A stretch of DNA of 64,000 nt from Legionella bozemanae (GCF_001648595.1 NZ_LBAW01000015.1:1-64000), one strand, 5' to 3'. Shown: positions 18,095-27,662, counted from the stretch's first letter. Made by a program: numbers and translations. The notes: a model not told the origin generated them from the letters alone.

Positions 18095-19264
18095 TTAAGC
18101 GATTACTGCTAGGGATGCATGTGACAAACCCTCATCATGCTCCTTCTGATTTTTTTCTATCTTTGGTAAATCGCGCAGCTGGGCAAAATTGGGTTCAACA
18201 ATCAATATTGCATAATCACCAGTTGCTTGTACACGCTGCATTGTCGGATGAACACCTGTTATTTTATGCTTTATTAAATGCTCAAGGATAACCCTTGTTT
18301 TATCTTCATCTTTTACAGTTAATAAAATTTGCGCTGGACGTGCTTTTTCACCATCACGTTTAGGATAATATTTCCAATGAGATAAACTGTCTTCAAAAAG
18401 AGAGCTTGTACATTTCTCTAACGCATCTTCATAGTCTTTTTTAGTGTTTTGGTTAATAAAACTGAATTCATGCTTAGCTAATTTCGGCAATGATTTATCA
18501 TCTAAAGAGAACAGTTTAAACTCATGTATTCCTTTTAATTTTTCTAATATTTCGTTACTTAAAATACGAGCTGCTTCTTCAATTTTAAGTACTTTTTTCT
18601 GCAAAGCATTATCATTTGGCTGAAAAAGGATAACCCCAGGATGCTGTGTAGTAACATGATCGATTTCGTGCGCCGCAAAAAATGCCTGGTTTATTTCTAG
18701 CATTTTATTTGCCGGTGCAATCCACCCTATACTGGGATCAAAGCAGATCACACTATCAGGTAATCTCTTAAATTTGTCTATGGGCTCACCTGGATTAATG
18801 TCAACCTCTCCAAGCAAAAGACACGCATGATTATAAGACTCACCTGTAAATACATTCTTCTTTTTACTATCCAATGCAATGAAGGTAATCGGCAAATCAA
18901 TATTTTCCGCCTTAAGCTGTTTTAATAATTCAAATAAAGCATACGTTGAAAACTCACCACAGGAACCCATTTTACAATAAGCAACTGCAAGCTGTTTCAT
19001 CATATAGGTTGATACAGCTCCGTTCGGAAAATCTTTTATTTTTCTTACTAATACCTCCGAGGCATCTCTTACCAAGTTAAGATTCGTTATGGATTGCAGG
19101 AGTAAATCCAAAGATTTTCCAAATTTAATTCTATATTGTTGGATTTCATCTTCATAAACAAAAGGCAATTCAGATAAAGGGATAATACTGTTACGAGTCA
19201 CCATATTTTTTTGCATGTCGGCTAAAATTGCCTGAGCTATTTTGATTGCTTTTTCTAGGGACAT
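18095..19264 (-). CDS. Transglutaminase/papain-like C-H-D protein, candidate effector
   Basis: 389 residues. AAGGA before the ATG at 19264 (MSLEKAIKIAQ) beats the longer frame starting at 19303. A possible catalytic triad is visible: Cys102 in GSCGEFSTYAL, His146 in SYNHACLLLG and Asp176 in ICFDPSIGW. Spacing and motif style match transglutaminase-like and papain-fold proteases, and resemble a second protein in this window at 57996-58646 (GNCEHQAFYLAAL / EHTVVI / LLDPWIG). The C-terminal 200 residues are a separate helical region with no match. A Dot/Icm effector role is likely but inferred. Confidence 0.6.
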   Translation of the reverse strand: MSLEKAIKIAQAILADMQKNMVTRNSIIPLSELPFVYEDEIQQYRIKFGKSLDLLLQSITNLNLVRDASEVLVRKIKDFPNGAVSTYMMKQLAVAYCKMGSCGEFSTYALFELLKQLKAENIDLPITFIALDSKKKNVFTGESYNHACLLLGEVDINPGEPIDKFKRLPDSVICFDPSIGWIAPANKMLEINQAFFAAHEIDHVTTQHPGVILFQPNDNALQKKVLKIEEAARILSNEILEKLKGIHEFKLFSLDDKSLPKLAKHEFSFINQNTKKDYEDALEKCTSSLFEDSLSHWKYYPKRDGEKARPAQILLTVKDEDKTRVILEHLIKHKITGVHPTMQRVQATGDYAILIVEPNFAQLRDLPKIEKNQKEHDEGLSHASLAVIA

Positions 19265-19554
19265 TCTTTTCCTTAGTGAAAAATAGAATGGTGAATATAT
19301 CAATAGATGTTCGCACTGTCGATTATAAGACCAAATTTTATTTTAGCCGATTCAGTAAAGGGACAAATTTATAATTGGGAGGCGTAGTGTTTATGGAGTT
19401 TATTTTATATGGAACATAAACACTTCTATTTCACTGGAGAAAAACTTTTTAACTGAATCCAACTTAACGTGATTACTTCAAGAGTAAAACTGCTTTACAA
19501 TAATAGAATACTAACTAAGAGTGTTCATGTCACTCTAACCATAGAATAGCTACT

Positions 19555-19917
19555 ATGAAAAAAATACTCTTCTCATCTATTTTACTTCTTATCTTATGTT
19601 TTTTAACAGGGTGCTGGACGGTACAAAAGGGACAAAAATCTGGGGTTATTGTTAAAGTTGCCAAAGAAGGTAAATTTTGGGGGACCTATGAAGGAGAAAT
19701 GATCCTGGGCGGTTTAGAAAATGCCAGCGGAGCCAGTGGCCGTGCCTTTCATTTTACTCTGGGACAGTTCAAATCAGAACTGGTAAAACAGGCTGATTTT
19801 GCCATGCAAAATAATAAACATGTAATTATTAGTTATCATTGTGATGCCTATACCCTTCCTTGGAGTGGTGAAACGAAATGTTTTGTCACTAAAATTGATG
19901 TATTGCCAGATAAATAA
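19555..19917 (+). CDS. Small lipoprotein
   Basis: 120 residues with a classic lipoprotein signal: a KK n-region, a hydrophobic core (ILFSSILLLILCF) and the lipobox LTGC with Cys20 as the acylated residue. The mature domain of about 100 residues is beta-rich and has two more cysteines (YHCDAY, TKCFV) that could form a disulphide. No family recognised. It lies just upstream of the second sRNA and is probably envelope-located. Confidence 0.75.
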   Translation: MKKILFSSILLLILCFLTGCWTVQKGQKSGVIVKVAKEGKFWGTYEGEMILGGLENASGASGRAFHFTLGQFKSELVKQADFAMQNNKHVIISYHCDAYTLPWSGETKCFVTKIDVLPDK

Positions 19918-19948
19918 GTTGGTTAACTCTGGAAAAAAAGGATCACTT

Positions 19949-19962
19949 TAAGAAATTTCTTA
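19949..19962 (+). promoter_or_regulatory. LetA-type box upstream of sRNA copy 2
   Basis: TAAGAAATTTCTTA is a perfect palindrome matching TNAGAAATTTCTNA. The -10-like TATGCT is at 20008-20013, again 46 bases downstream, as for copy 1. Confidence 0.8.
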
Positions 19963-20021
19963 CAAAAATTTAAGCAAGTATGGTGATGACCTTTTAGAGG
20001 AATTTGTTATGCTTAACAAGA

Positions 20022-20140
20022 ACGAGGAATGACAATGGATGTCTTAAAAGGAATTTATAGCATCAGGGAAGATGCGAAACCACATGGATGTGGTAGCTCC
20101 TCCTCGTGTACTTCACAGCTAGTTCCCATGCTAGCGAATT
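20022..20140 (+). ncRNA. RsmY/RsmZ-type CsrA-sequestering small RNA, copy 2
   Basis: Nearly identical to the RNA at 8967 over its first 40 bases and in overall plan. ACGAGGA (20022-20028) pairs with TCCTCGT (20101-20107). Five GGA motifs are present. One sits in an ideal CsrA hairpin, ACCACA-TGGA-TGTGGT (20079-20094), which matches the ACAxGGAUGU-type binding consensus. No strong terminator is seen; a weak stem (GCTAG / CTAGC, about 20119-20134) makes the end uncertain. The RNA should sequester CsrA when LetA is active. The two copies form a redundant pair in one 11-kb interval. Confidence 0.8.
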
Positions 20141-20222
20141 CAAATAAAAAACTATCGATGACAATTTTATGCAGAATATCTCTATGCCTCGGTGATGAAT
20201 AAAAATCAGAGATAACCTGTAT

Positions 20223-22025
20223 TCATTGCATTTTAGGAAGTTCTACTCCCCTTTCCTCAATTTCTTTCTTTGCATCTTTAACGATTTTATTGAGTGCATC
20301 CACAGAGTCTGTGGTAATCAATTTTTTTAAACCCATTTTATGAGCTGCTCTGGTAAACCCTCCTTGGCCTGTCTCAAGTGTTTTGTATTCATCAGTATCT
20401 TTAAACGCATCCATATAAGCTTGGATTTCTTCTACGGTATTAAATTTCTCAATTTCGGACTTAAAATTTAATAAAATATGGGTCTTTAATTCATCTCCTC
20501 TCATCTTATTATATCGCTCTTTAAACGCTTCAGAAACGTTCTCAACAGTATTTGGCGTGACTTCATATTCATGTTCTCTCGGTTTTTCTAAATTTGCAGG
20601 GCTATAAACCGTTTTAATATAGATTTTTTTTAGTTCCTCTTTGAGATCATGAACATTTTGATAAGGTTCTTTTGCCAGATAAAATGCTGCAGCATCTGTT
20701 TCTACCCCATTTTGAAGCTTTACCAAATTTTGCAAATTAGTAACTGCTGTTTTATGCGGTTTCTGCAATTCTTGAATTTGTTCAGGTTTCATTGCAAGTG
20801 CTGTTGACGGATCAATTCCAAGTTTCTTTTTAATCACCCTCTCATATTCCGTTTTTAGCTTTGCTATTTCGGCTTTTGCCTCCTCAGGCGCCTCGTTAAA
20901 CTGTATTAAATTATTTATTTTTTTTAGTTCTTCTTTGATAGTTGGAACATTTATGTAAGCTCTTGTTGACATATAAAGTTCAGCAGTATCCAAGCCTATT
21001 CCAAGACTTCGTTCACTGTCTTTTTCTATCGAAGCTTGTATAGTATTTAACCGTTGTAAATTAGTAACCGCTGTTTTAGCCGGTTCATTCAATACCTTAA
21101 GTTGCTTGTAATCCAATGTGAGGGCATTTGACAAATCCAGGTCAAGTTTCTCATTAATCAACTGCTCATATTCAGTTCTTAGCTTTGCGATTTCTTCATT
21201 TATACTATCAAAATTGGGGCCTACTTGCTCAAAAGATAATATCCTGTTTTCCGACACCATAAAACGATTCGGTTTATTCTCAACTTCTTCAAACTCAAAT
21301 AAATTTAAATAATTGTCATCAAAATAATCTTCTTCCAATTCAGATCCATCTTGAGTCAGTTTTGCACGCACGTCTTTTAATTGCTGTTGCTTATTAACGG
21401 GGTAACCTTCTGGATCCGTAGTTTTATATTCTGGATGATCAATTTGATATTGCGCTATGGCTGCTTTTTCTTTTTCAATCTCTTGCTCTAATGCAACTGT
21501 TTTTCTATTTATTTCCTCAAGTTCTTCTTTTGGAAGTAAGAACGTCTCAAGTTCTCGTATTTGCTCATTGAGTTAACTGATTTCAGGTTCACTGGCTGTT
21601 TCTAATTTACTCTTCAGTGTCTCTATTTCAAGTACTTTTGCTTGATGGAAGCGCAATTTTGTCTTGATGCTAGCATTTACAAGGACAAGTTCTTCAAAAG
21701 ATTTTAATTGATCAAAATAAGCAAATTGCTCACCAAACATCGAGTCCACAGAAGTAGATACTTTAATTGGTTTCCCTTCAAGTGCTGCAGAAAGACTTGC
21801 AACCGCATCAGCCGTGCTTTTAAGTGTATCATCGGTTAGCATAGGTAAATTCAATGACTGCACGAATTTACTTCTTTGAGTAAATAAAATAATCTCATCA
21901 TAGCCACCTTCACGTAATCGCTTGACTAGATTGAGATTTAATTCACCTTTTATAAGAAGACATCCATCAATATCAACTAGTGCTACTTTTTTTTTCTTGC
22001 GTGCTTCAAGTTTACTGTTACCCAT
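20223..22025 (-). pseudogene. HAD-domain/coiled-coil effector-like gene interrupted by one in-frame stop
   Basis: A single reading frame runs from the ATG at 22025 (AAGG upstream) to 20223 and is broken only by TAA at 21573-21575. About 599 codons would be read otherwise. The part before the stop (150 residues) has a HAD-phosphatase-like start: DIDG at 18-21 (motif I) and a Thr in LFTQRSK (Thr49, motif II). The coiled coil around the stop (ETLKSKLETASEPEIS before, LNEQIRELETF after) continues naturally across it, which supports a recent nonsense mutation. After a GTG at 21371 the rest contains two tandem copies of a unit of about 100 residues. It could still yield two proteins, or one by stop readthrough. 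Probably a decayed effector. Confidence 0.65.
20622..21197 (-). repeat. Two in-frame tandem protein repeats
   Basis: Within the interrupted gene, IAKLRTEYEQLI...KTAVTNLQRL...IKEELKKI is followed 108 residues later by IAKLKTEYERVI...KTAVTNLQNL...LKEELKKI. The second unit is about 10 residues shorter. The repeats are diverged, so the duplication is old. Confidence 0.75.
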
Positions 22026-22233
22026 ATTGTGCCTTAAAAATCTAAAAATTTAATTGAGCACTCTTTACCATCTTTTAGTGAGCGCCCTCTATAAGTGTAT
22101 GTGAAAAGCTTCTTATGTTCAATTTTTCATCATTTTAGATGTAACTGACATTCCTTCTGTTTCAGACGAAAACAATTTCATGAATTTTAGTATAATATTG
22201 AGATATGGATTATTCTAAAATAGGTGGAATACG

Positions 22234-23880
22234 ATGCCCAAAGGTTCCGAACTCTTAGTTGCTGCCCTGGAAAATGAAGGAGTAAAACACATTTTTGGCA
22301 TTCCTGGCGAGGAAAATCTTGATGTGGTAGAAGCACTTCGTAACTCGTCAATCAAACTGGTACTAACACGGCACGAACAGGCGGCTGCGTTTATGGCAGC
22401 AACCTATGGACGATTGACTGGCAAACCTGGGGTTTGTATCACCACCCTAGGCCCGGGAGCCCTGAATCTTACTACGGGAGCCGCTTATGCTCTTCTTGGC
22501 CACATGCCTGTGATCATGATTACAGGGCAAAAAGGCGTTTTATCCTCGCGCCAAGCACGATTTCAGATGGTGAATACCGTGGCAACAATGCAACCATTAA
22601 CCAAAATGTCGCGCCAAATTGTATCCCCATCCATGATCCCTACCATCGTACGGGAAGCATTCCATCTCGCTCAAGAAGAAACTCCGGGACCTGTACATTT
22701 GGAACTTCCAGAAGACATTGCTGCAGAGAAAAGTAAAAAGGTTGAACTCATTCCGCCGCACCCTCTCGAATATCCTATAGCGAGTGAGGAATCGTTAAAT
22801 CGGGCAGCGGAGATGATTAAAAAAGCAAAACGACCTCTTGTAATGCTTGGTGCTGCAGCATCACGTCCAAGAGCGACCAACGCACTGTCTCAATTTATTA
22901 CGCGAACAAAAATTCCTTATTTCACAACCCAGATGGGTAAAGGGACTGTTTCCGGAGCAACAGAACTTTACATGGGCACCGCAGCTCTTTCAGAGCGAGA
23001 TTATGTACATGAGGCGATAGAACAAGCCGATCTGATTATCACAATTGGACATAGTACCATAGAAAAACCACCTTTTATCATGGGACCTCATCTCGAAGTC
23101 ATTCATGTGAGTTATAAATCCGCCACCGTGGAACAAATTTATTTTCCTCAGGCAGAGGTTATTGGCGATATGGGCCCCTCATTAAAATTGCTTGCAGATA
23201 AACTTGAAGGCAAGCTTCCCCATGCGGATGCGCTTCTTCATTTACGTGAAGGGATTTTGAGTAAAATCGCGGCGCGGGCTACAGAAGATCGCTTCACTCC
23301 CCAACGCTTGGTCTATGATGTTCGGCAAGTAATGCCGCGTGATGGGATTCTCGCATTGGATAATGGGATGTATAAAATCTGGTTTGCCCGCAATTATCGT
23401 ACCCAAGTAGCCAATACAATTCTTCTTGATAATGCACTTGCTACTATGGGGGCAGGCCTTCCCTCTGCAATTATGGCCTCACTTTTGTATCCTGATCGCC
23501 GTGTGATGGCTGTATGCGGTGATGGGGGTTTTATGATGAATAGCCAAGAGTTGGAAACTGCTGTCCGTCTTAAATTAAACCTGGTAGTACTGGTAATTGA
23601 AGATCATGCATTTGGCATGATCCGTTGGAAACAAGCAGTAGATCACTTCCCCGACTATGGCATGACATTCACAAATCCTGATTTCATAAAATACGCGGAA
23701 TCTTACGGTGCACGCGGCACCCGGGTTGAATCCATTGGAAGTTTCCAAACTATTCTGGAAAACGCATTCAAGGGTGGAGGAGTCCATCTTGTGGTGTTCC
23801 CCATTGATTATTCAGAAAATCAACGTGTTCTTGTGGATGAATTACAAGAAAGGCTACCGCCAAAGAAAAAGGGAAAATAA
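22234..23880 (+). CDS. Acetolactate synthase-like ThDP-dependent enzyme
   Basis: 548 residues of the biosynthetic/catabolic acetolactate-synthase superfamily (ThDP, FAD-like fold). N-terminal Pyr domain with the conserved Glu in TRHEQAAAFMAA (about residue 48), a central domain, and a C-terminal PP domain with GDGGFMMNSQELETA (about 429-443), the Mg/ThDP motif GDG-x(n)-N. It would condense pyruvate or a related 2-oxo acid. It lacks the usual small-subunit gene, and the next gene, overlapping by one base (TAATG), is an aldehyde dehydrogenase. The pair may therefore serve a degradative route rather than valine synthesis. A TATAAT at 22191-22196 may be the -10. The exact reaction is uncertain. 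Confidence 0.8.
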   Translation: MPKGSELLVAALENEGVKHIFGIPGEENLDVVEALRNSSIKLVLTRHEQAAAFMAATYGRLTGKPGVCITTLGPGALNLTTGAAYALLGHMPVIMITGQKGVLSSRQARFQMVNTVATMQPLTKMSRQIVSPSMIPTIVREAFHLAQEETPGPVHLELPEDIAAEKSKKVELIPPHPLEYPIASEESLNRAAEMIKKAKRPLVMLGAAASRPRATNALSQFITRTKIPYFTTQMGKGTVSGATELYMGTAALSERDYVHEAIEQADLIITIGHSTIEKPPFIMGPHLEVIHVSYKSATVEQIYFPQAEVIGDMGPSLKLLADKLEGKLPHADALLHLREGILSKIAARATEDRFTPQRLVYDVRQVMPRDGILALDNGMYKIWFARNYRTQVANTILLDNALATMGAGLPSAIMASLLYPDRRVMAVCGDGGFMMNSQELETAVRLKLNLVVLVIEDHAFGMIRWKQAVDHFPDYGMTFTNPDFIKYAESYGARGTRVESIGSFQTILENAFKGGGVHLVVFPIDYSENQRVLVDELQERLPPKKKGK

Positions 23881-25268
23881 TGACAACAACACTTCGCGTA
23901 GTATGCGCATTTGATCGCACATTAATCAAAGAAATTCCTGCTGATGATGCACAAGCACTTAGAGCAAAACTCAGCAAAGCCGCATCAACCTTAAAAAATC
24001 GTGATGCTTGGCTCAAACCTTACGAGCGTATGGCCATATTGAAACGTGCTGCCGAATTATTGGCATCCAAGCAAGAGCACTTTACAAAGCTGATCGCGCA
24101 AGAAGGAGGGAAACCCTTTACTGATGCAGCTATTGAGGTGACCCGTGCTATAGATGGGTTAAACGATGCCGCAGAAGAATTACGCCACTTTGCTGGCAAA
24201 GAAATTCCTATGGGCCTCACCCAAGCTAGTACGCATCGTTGGGCATTTACGATTAAAGAACCCATTGGCGTGGTCGCCGCTATTTCTGCGTTTAACCATC
24301 CACTCAATCTGATTGTGCATCAAGTAGCCCCTGCAATTGCGGTGGGTTGTCCGATAATCATCAAACCTGCATCAACAACCCCGTTATGTTGCTTGGAACT
24401 CATCGAATTATTGCGACAAGCAGGGCTCACGGAGGCATGGTGTCAAACGTTTGTTACGGAAGATAACGACTTAGCGGAACGACTGGCAACCGATGAACGC
24501 GTCGCTTTCTTAAGCTTTATAGGTTCCGCTAAAGTGGGTTGGTATTTAAGAAGCAAACTCGCTCCAGGGACTCGTTGTGCCTTAGAGCATGGAGGGGCTG
24601 CACCCGTGATTGTTGATCGCAGCGCGAATTTATCGAAAACCACCCAGGCACTTGCCAAAGGAGGTTATTATCATGCCGGACAAGTATGCGTTTCAGTCCA
24701 ACGGATCTTTGTGCATAAAGACATTATTACCTCATTCATGGACGAATTCGTAAACCGGGTCAAAGTGCTGCACGTTGGCGATCCACTTTTAAAGGAAACG
24801 GAAGTGGGACCGCTTATTCTTCCACGTGAAACTGAGCGAGTCATGTCCTGGATCGATGAAGCAGTAGCAAAGGGAGCAAAATTATTTGGTGGCGGTCGAC
24901 TTTCCGAAACAACTTTAATTCCCTCGGTATTACTCAATCCAGCTGTCGATGCCAAAGTATCACAATTGGAAATTTTTGGTCCGGTAACCTGTGTTTATGA
25001 ATATGAAAAAATTGACCAGGCAATTCACACTGCAAATTCATTACCCTTTGCCTTTCAAGCCAGTGTATTTGCTGAGGATTTAGAGCCTGCATTAAAAGCA
25101 GCAGAAGGCCTTGATGCTTCTACAGTACTCATTAACGATCACACCGCTTTCCGTGCTGATTGGATGCCTTTTGCCGGATTAAAGCAATCAGGCTATGGCA
25201 TTGGGGGAATACCTTGGACTATGGAAGAAATGTCCAAAGAAAAAATGATTGTTTTGAAAAAGAATTGA
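23880..25268 (+). CDS. NAD(P)-dependent aldehyde dehydrogenase
   Basis: 462 residues of the ALDH superfamily. Visible hallmarks are the cofactor-binding ISAFNHPLNLIVHQVAPA segment (about 137-154) with the IIIKPAS strand, FIGSAKVG, the general-base glutamate in LEHGGAAPVIV, the catalytic cysteine in GGYYHAGQVCVSVQR, and the EIFGPVTCVYEYE motif. The start ATG shares its A with the stop of the upstream ThDP enzyme gene (TAATG), so the pair is translationally coupled. It probably oxidises the aldehyde made or left by the partner enzyme, or a lactaldehyde/semialdehyde-type substrate; specificity cannot be read from the sequence. Confidence 0.85.
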   Translation: MTTTLRVVCAFDRTLIKEIPADDAQALRAKLSKAASTLKNRDAWLKPYERMAILKRAAELLASKQEHFTKLIAQEGGKPFTDAAIEVTRAIDGLNDAAEELRHFAGKEIPMGLTQASTHRWAFTIKEPIGVVAAISAFNHPLNLIVHQVAPAIAVGCPIIIKPASTTPLCCLELIELLRQAGLTEAWCQTFVTEDNDLAERLATDERVAFLSFIGSAKVGWYLRSKLAPGTRCALEHGGAAPVIVDRSANLSKTTQALAKGGYYHAGQVCVSVQRIFVHKDIITSFMDEFVNRVKVLHVGDPLLKETEVGPLILPRETERVMSWIDEAVAKGAKLFGGGRLSETTLIPSVLLNPAVDAKVSQLEIFGPVTCVYEYEKIDQAIHTANSLPFAFQASVFAEDLEPALKAAEGLDASTVLINDHTAFRADWMPFAGLKQSGYGIGGIPWTMEEMSKEKMIVLKKN

Positions 25269-25291
25269 TGCATAATAAACTGGAAAAGCAA

Positions 25292-25312
25292 GCCTGGTTG
25301 CTTGCAGCCAGG
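25292..25312. repeat. Dispersed repeat family C, copy 2
   Basis: GCCTGGTTGCTTGCAGCCAG then G, between the ALDH gene and the convergent F-box gene. A third copy, GCCTGGTCGCTTGCAATCAG then GC, lies at 26345-26366. The rest of 26282-26606 has no supported gene. Confidence 0.5.
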
Positions 25313-25393
25313 AATTCTATTTATTATCCATTACAGCAATCAAGCTCCATTTATTAATAAATGAGAAATAAAAATTGCATGTCTCACATACTA

Positions 25394-26281
25394 TCAGCCC
25401 CTTAGTGAAAGGGAAACAACCTGCTTCTCTTCGTCTCCATTTATCTTGACCTTTTCTTCTACTCTAGTTTTCTGACCATTAATCTCAGAAAGAGTCTCTG
25501 AAAGTCGTTTGGTAGCTGCATGTTGGAGATGAAGGCTTGCACAGAACTTGATTTTTTTGAGCCCGGGTGAGTTCGCAATTAAATTTTGGCTATTTCTGAG
25601 AAACGAATCAAGAATTGAATACAGTTGACTATTTCTTGGACCAAAAAAACTTTGCAGCCCACTATATTCACTTCCTATCGCTTTGTGAATTTCTCTTATC
25701 TTTTTTGTGCAGTGTATGAATTTAGCCAGGGGTTGCGTCAAGGAATGCTCTTTCAGTGTAAGTTTTTTTATTTCTTTAACTTGTTCGGCCCGTTTTTCAT
25801 TTGGGGCGTAACGCCGACCTCGGGTGTACTCCTTCACTTGCTTCTGCATATTTTCTAAAATCGGATCAAAATCGTTAAGGCTAAGCTGAATTAGTGGTAA
25901 TTTGTCACGCTCCACTTGATCAAGAAAAATTTTTGCCGAGGTAAGCACTACCTGCCGCCATTCTTGACTTACATCCCACAATGATTGCCAATCTTGAACG
26001 GGAAGAAACTTAATGAGTTCACACTTTAACTCAGTAGGTAATAGCTGGATAAAAGGAGTAATTTTTTTTAGGGGATCGGTAATATGAGGTGCATAAAATT
26101 CCTCGCTTTGAATCAGCATTAAACTCAAAGAAGGATCTTCAGCTATTAATGGAATACACATATCGAGTAAGCTTTTGGGAGACCGTTTTTCTGATACATC
26201 AGCGGCTATGGGTGTATCGATTGCTCCTGATACCTTTTTCAAATCTTCATTCTTTTCTGTGTTTTCAGAGTTAATAGGCAT
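25394..26281 (-). CDS. F-box protein, candidate Dot/Icm effector
   Basis: 295 residues from the ATG at 26281 (MPINSENTEKNE). A longer frame would need a TTG at 26338 and adds an unlikely hydrophobic leader; neither start has a strong Shine-Dalgarno. Residues about 75-115 fit the eukaryotic F-box: L-L-P-T-E-L...I-K-F-L-P-V-Q-D-W...L-W-D-V-S-Q-E-W. F-box proteins dock on SKP1 in host SCF ubiquitin ligases, and Legionella effectors such as AnkB and LegU1 use this. The C-terminal 180 residues are helical and basic and presumably bind the target. No other domain recognised. Host SCF recruitment is inferred. Confidence 0.7.
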   Translation of the reverse strand: MPINSENTEKNEDLKKVSGAIDTPIAADVSEKRSPKSLLDMCIPLIAEDPSLSLMLIQSEEFYAPHITDPLKKITPFIQLLPTELKCELIKFLPVQDWQSLWDVSQEWRQVVLTSAKIFLDQVERDKLPLIQLSLNDFDPILENMQKQVKEYTRGRRYAPNEKRAEQVKEIKKLTLKEHSLTQPLAKFIHCTKKIREIHKAIGSEYSGLQSFFGPRNSQLYSILDSFLRNSQNLIANSPGLKKIKFCASLHLQHAATKRLSETLSEINGQKTRVEEKVKINGDEEKQVVSLSLRG

Positions 26282-26606
26282 TATATGGTCACAAAGATAA
26301 AAATAAATCCATTTTACGACATAGATTATAAAAAACAAGCAGGTGGCCTGGTCGCTTGCAATCAGGCGTTTCGCTGGTTTTTCTACTCTTAAATTAAAAA
26401 TACTCAGTGAAACCTTGGATTTTAATAACAGGAAGCTTGTTTATTTTGAAGGCCCCACTGGTATCATTTTGGAACTCGCAGAATTGAAAAACCCCTAATT
26501 CTTTTATTTTCTTACAGAGGCTCAAGGCTCTACTTCAAACCCATCCCAAACCATAGGCCATACCCGGCATCCTACTTCAAATACCAGGCATTTTTTCAAT
26601 AACTCC

Positions 26607-27446
26607 TCAATGACTTGCATTGATTTTAAGTAAAGCAAGTAAGACCACGAACATCATCGTAAATACGGTAACCAGAGCCATCGACGCATAAATATCTAAA
26701 TGAGTTGAAGCACCTAAAGGGTCAACTAATTGTGATAAACCTTGTATCCCATAAATAGCGACCGCTTCTCTCCAAAAGTTTTTAGAAGAAAAAACAGAAT
26801 GCTTGCTCATAGCCATAACATCATGCTTGGCAATATAAACCGCAAAAATTTGATAGATAATATAAACCACAAAAAACCAACCAAAATAATTTTGCAACGG
26901 AACACCAAAATATGGTCCCCCATCCCTCCATACCCATAATGAATAGACGGTCGAAGACAGAGGATCCATACATACATCCCACATCACCATAATAAAAGCA
27001 GCGATTAAAGGTACCAGAAATATCTGCCTCCCAGTCAGTGGCGTAGCATACTGTCCTAAAAGTATATGAGCCAGAATCCACGAAGCGTAGCCCGTTCCAA
27101 AATAAGCAAACATAATAATAAGAGGCACCTGAAACAACCTAGGCCCAGCTAATTTATCATAATAATAATGCCCAAAAGGAAAGCCCGTCTGAATGCTTAG
27201 TGCTTCAAAAAAGTGGCTGATCAACCACGTTATAATAAAAAATAAAATGAGATTTTTTAATCCATATCGCTCTTTACCATGCAGGCAAGCTGAAATAAAA
27301 ATAGTCAAGACGAGAATAATAGGTAAAAACATCACAGCGAGTGGGCCATGCCAGACAGCAGAAAAAAGAGTTGCCAGAAAATAAAGAGTAATCACTGTCC
27401 ATCTGATACTACTACTTCTATTTTTTGTCGCTTCATTTTTGGTCAT
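26607..27446 (-). CDS. CruF-like carotenoid biosynthesis membrane protein (DUF422)
   Basis: 279 residues with about seven hydrophobic helices. The family signature is visible: FEALSIQTGFPFGHYYY (about 81-97), a WDVCMDP segment, and GGPYFGVPLQNYFGWF (about 176-191), as in CruF/DUF422 proteins that hydrate carotenoid end groups in archaea and some bacteria. AAGGA precedes the ATG. No phytoene synthase or desaturase gene is in the window, so its substrate here is open; the fold and inner-membrane location are the secure parts. Confidence 0.75.
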   Translation of the reverse strand: MTKNEATKNRSSSIRWTVITLYFLATLFSAVWHGPLAVMFLPIILVLTIFISACLHGKERYGLKNLILFFIITWLISHFFEALSIQTGFPFGHYYYDKLAGPRLFQVPLIIMFAYFGTGYASWILAHILLGQYATPLTGRQIFLVPLIAAFIMVMWDVCMDPLSSTVYSLWVWRDGGPYFGVPLQNYFGWFFVVYIIYQIFAVYIAKHDVMAMSKHSVFSSKNFWREAVAIYGIQGLSQLVDPLGASTHLDIYASMALVTVFTMMFVVLLALLKINASH

Positions 27447-27662
27447 TTAACGTGTCCTTACTCGTATGCCCATTTGAACAACCTACACCTATAAATTACC
27501 CGATTTAAGCTTCATTTAATAGATGAGATTTTGTAGAAATGATGGTGCAGCTTAAGTAGTGTTTAATGATACTATTGGGTCCTTAAGCGAAACAGTACAA
27601 GTGATTTATGCTAAGCATTTTCACTGCAACACGATGAAGGATTTACTTAAGGGGAACGCAGG

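Noticed and set aside
18016..18291. 91-residue plus-strand frame
   Set aside because: Mostly antisense to the C-H-D protein gene ending at 18095.
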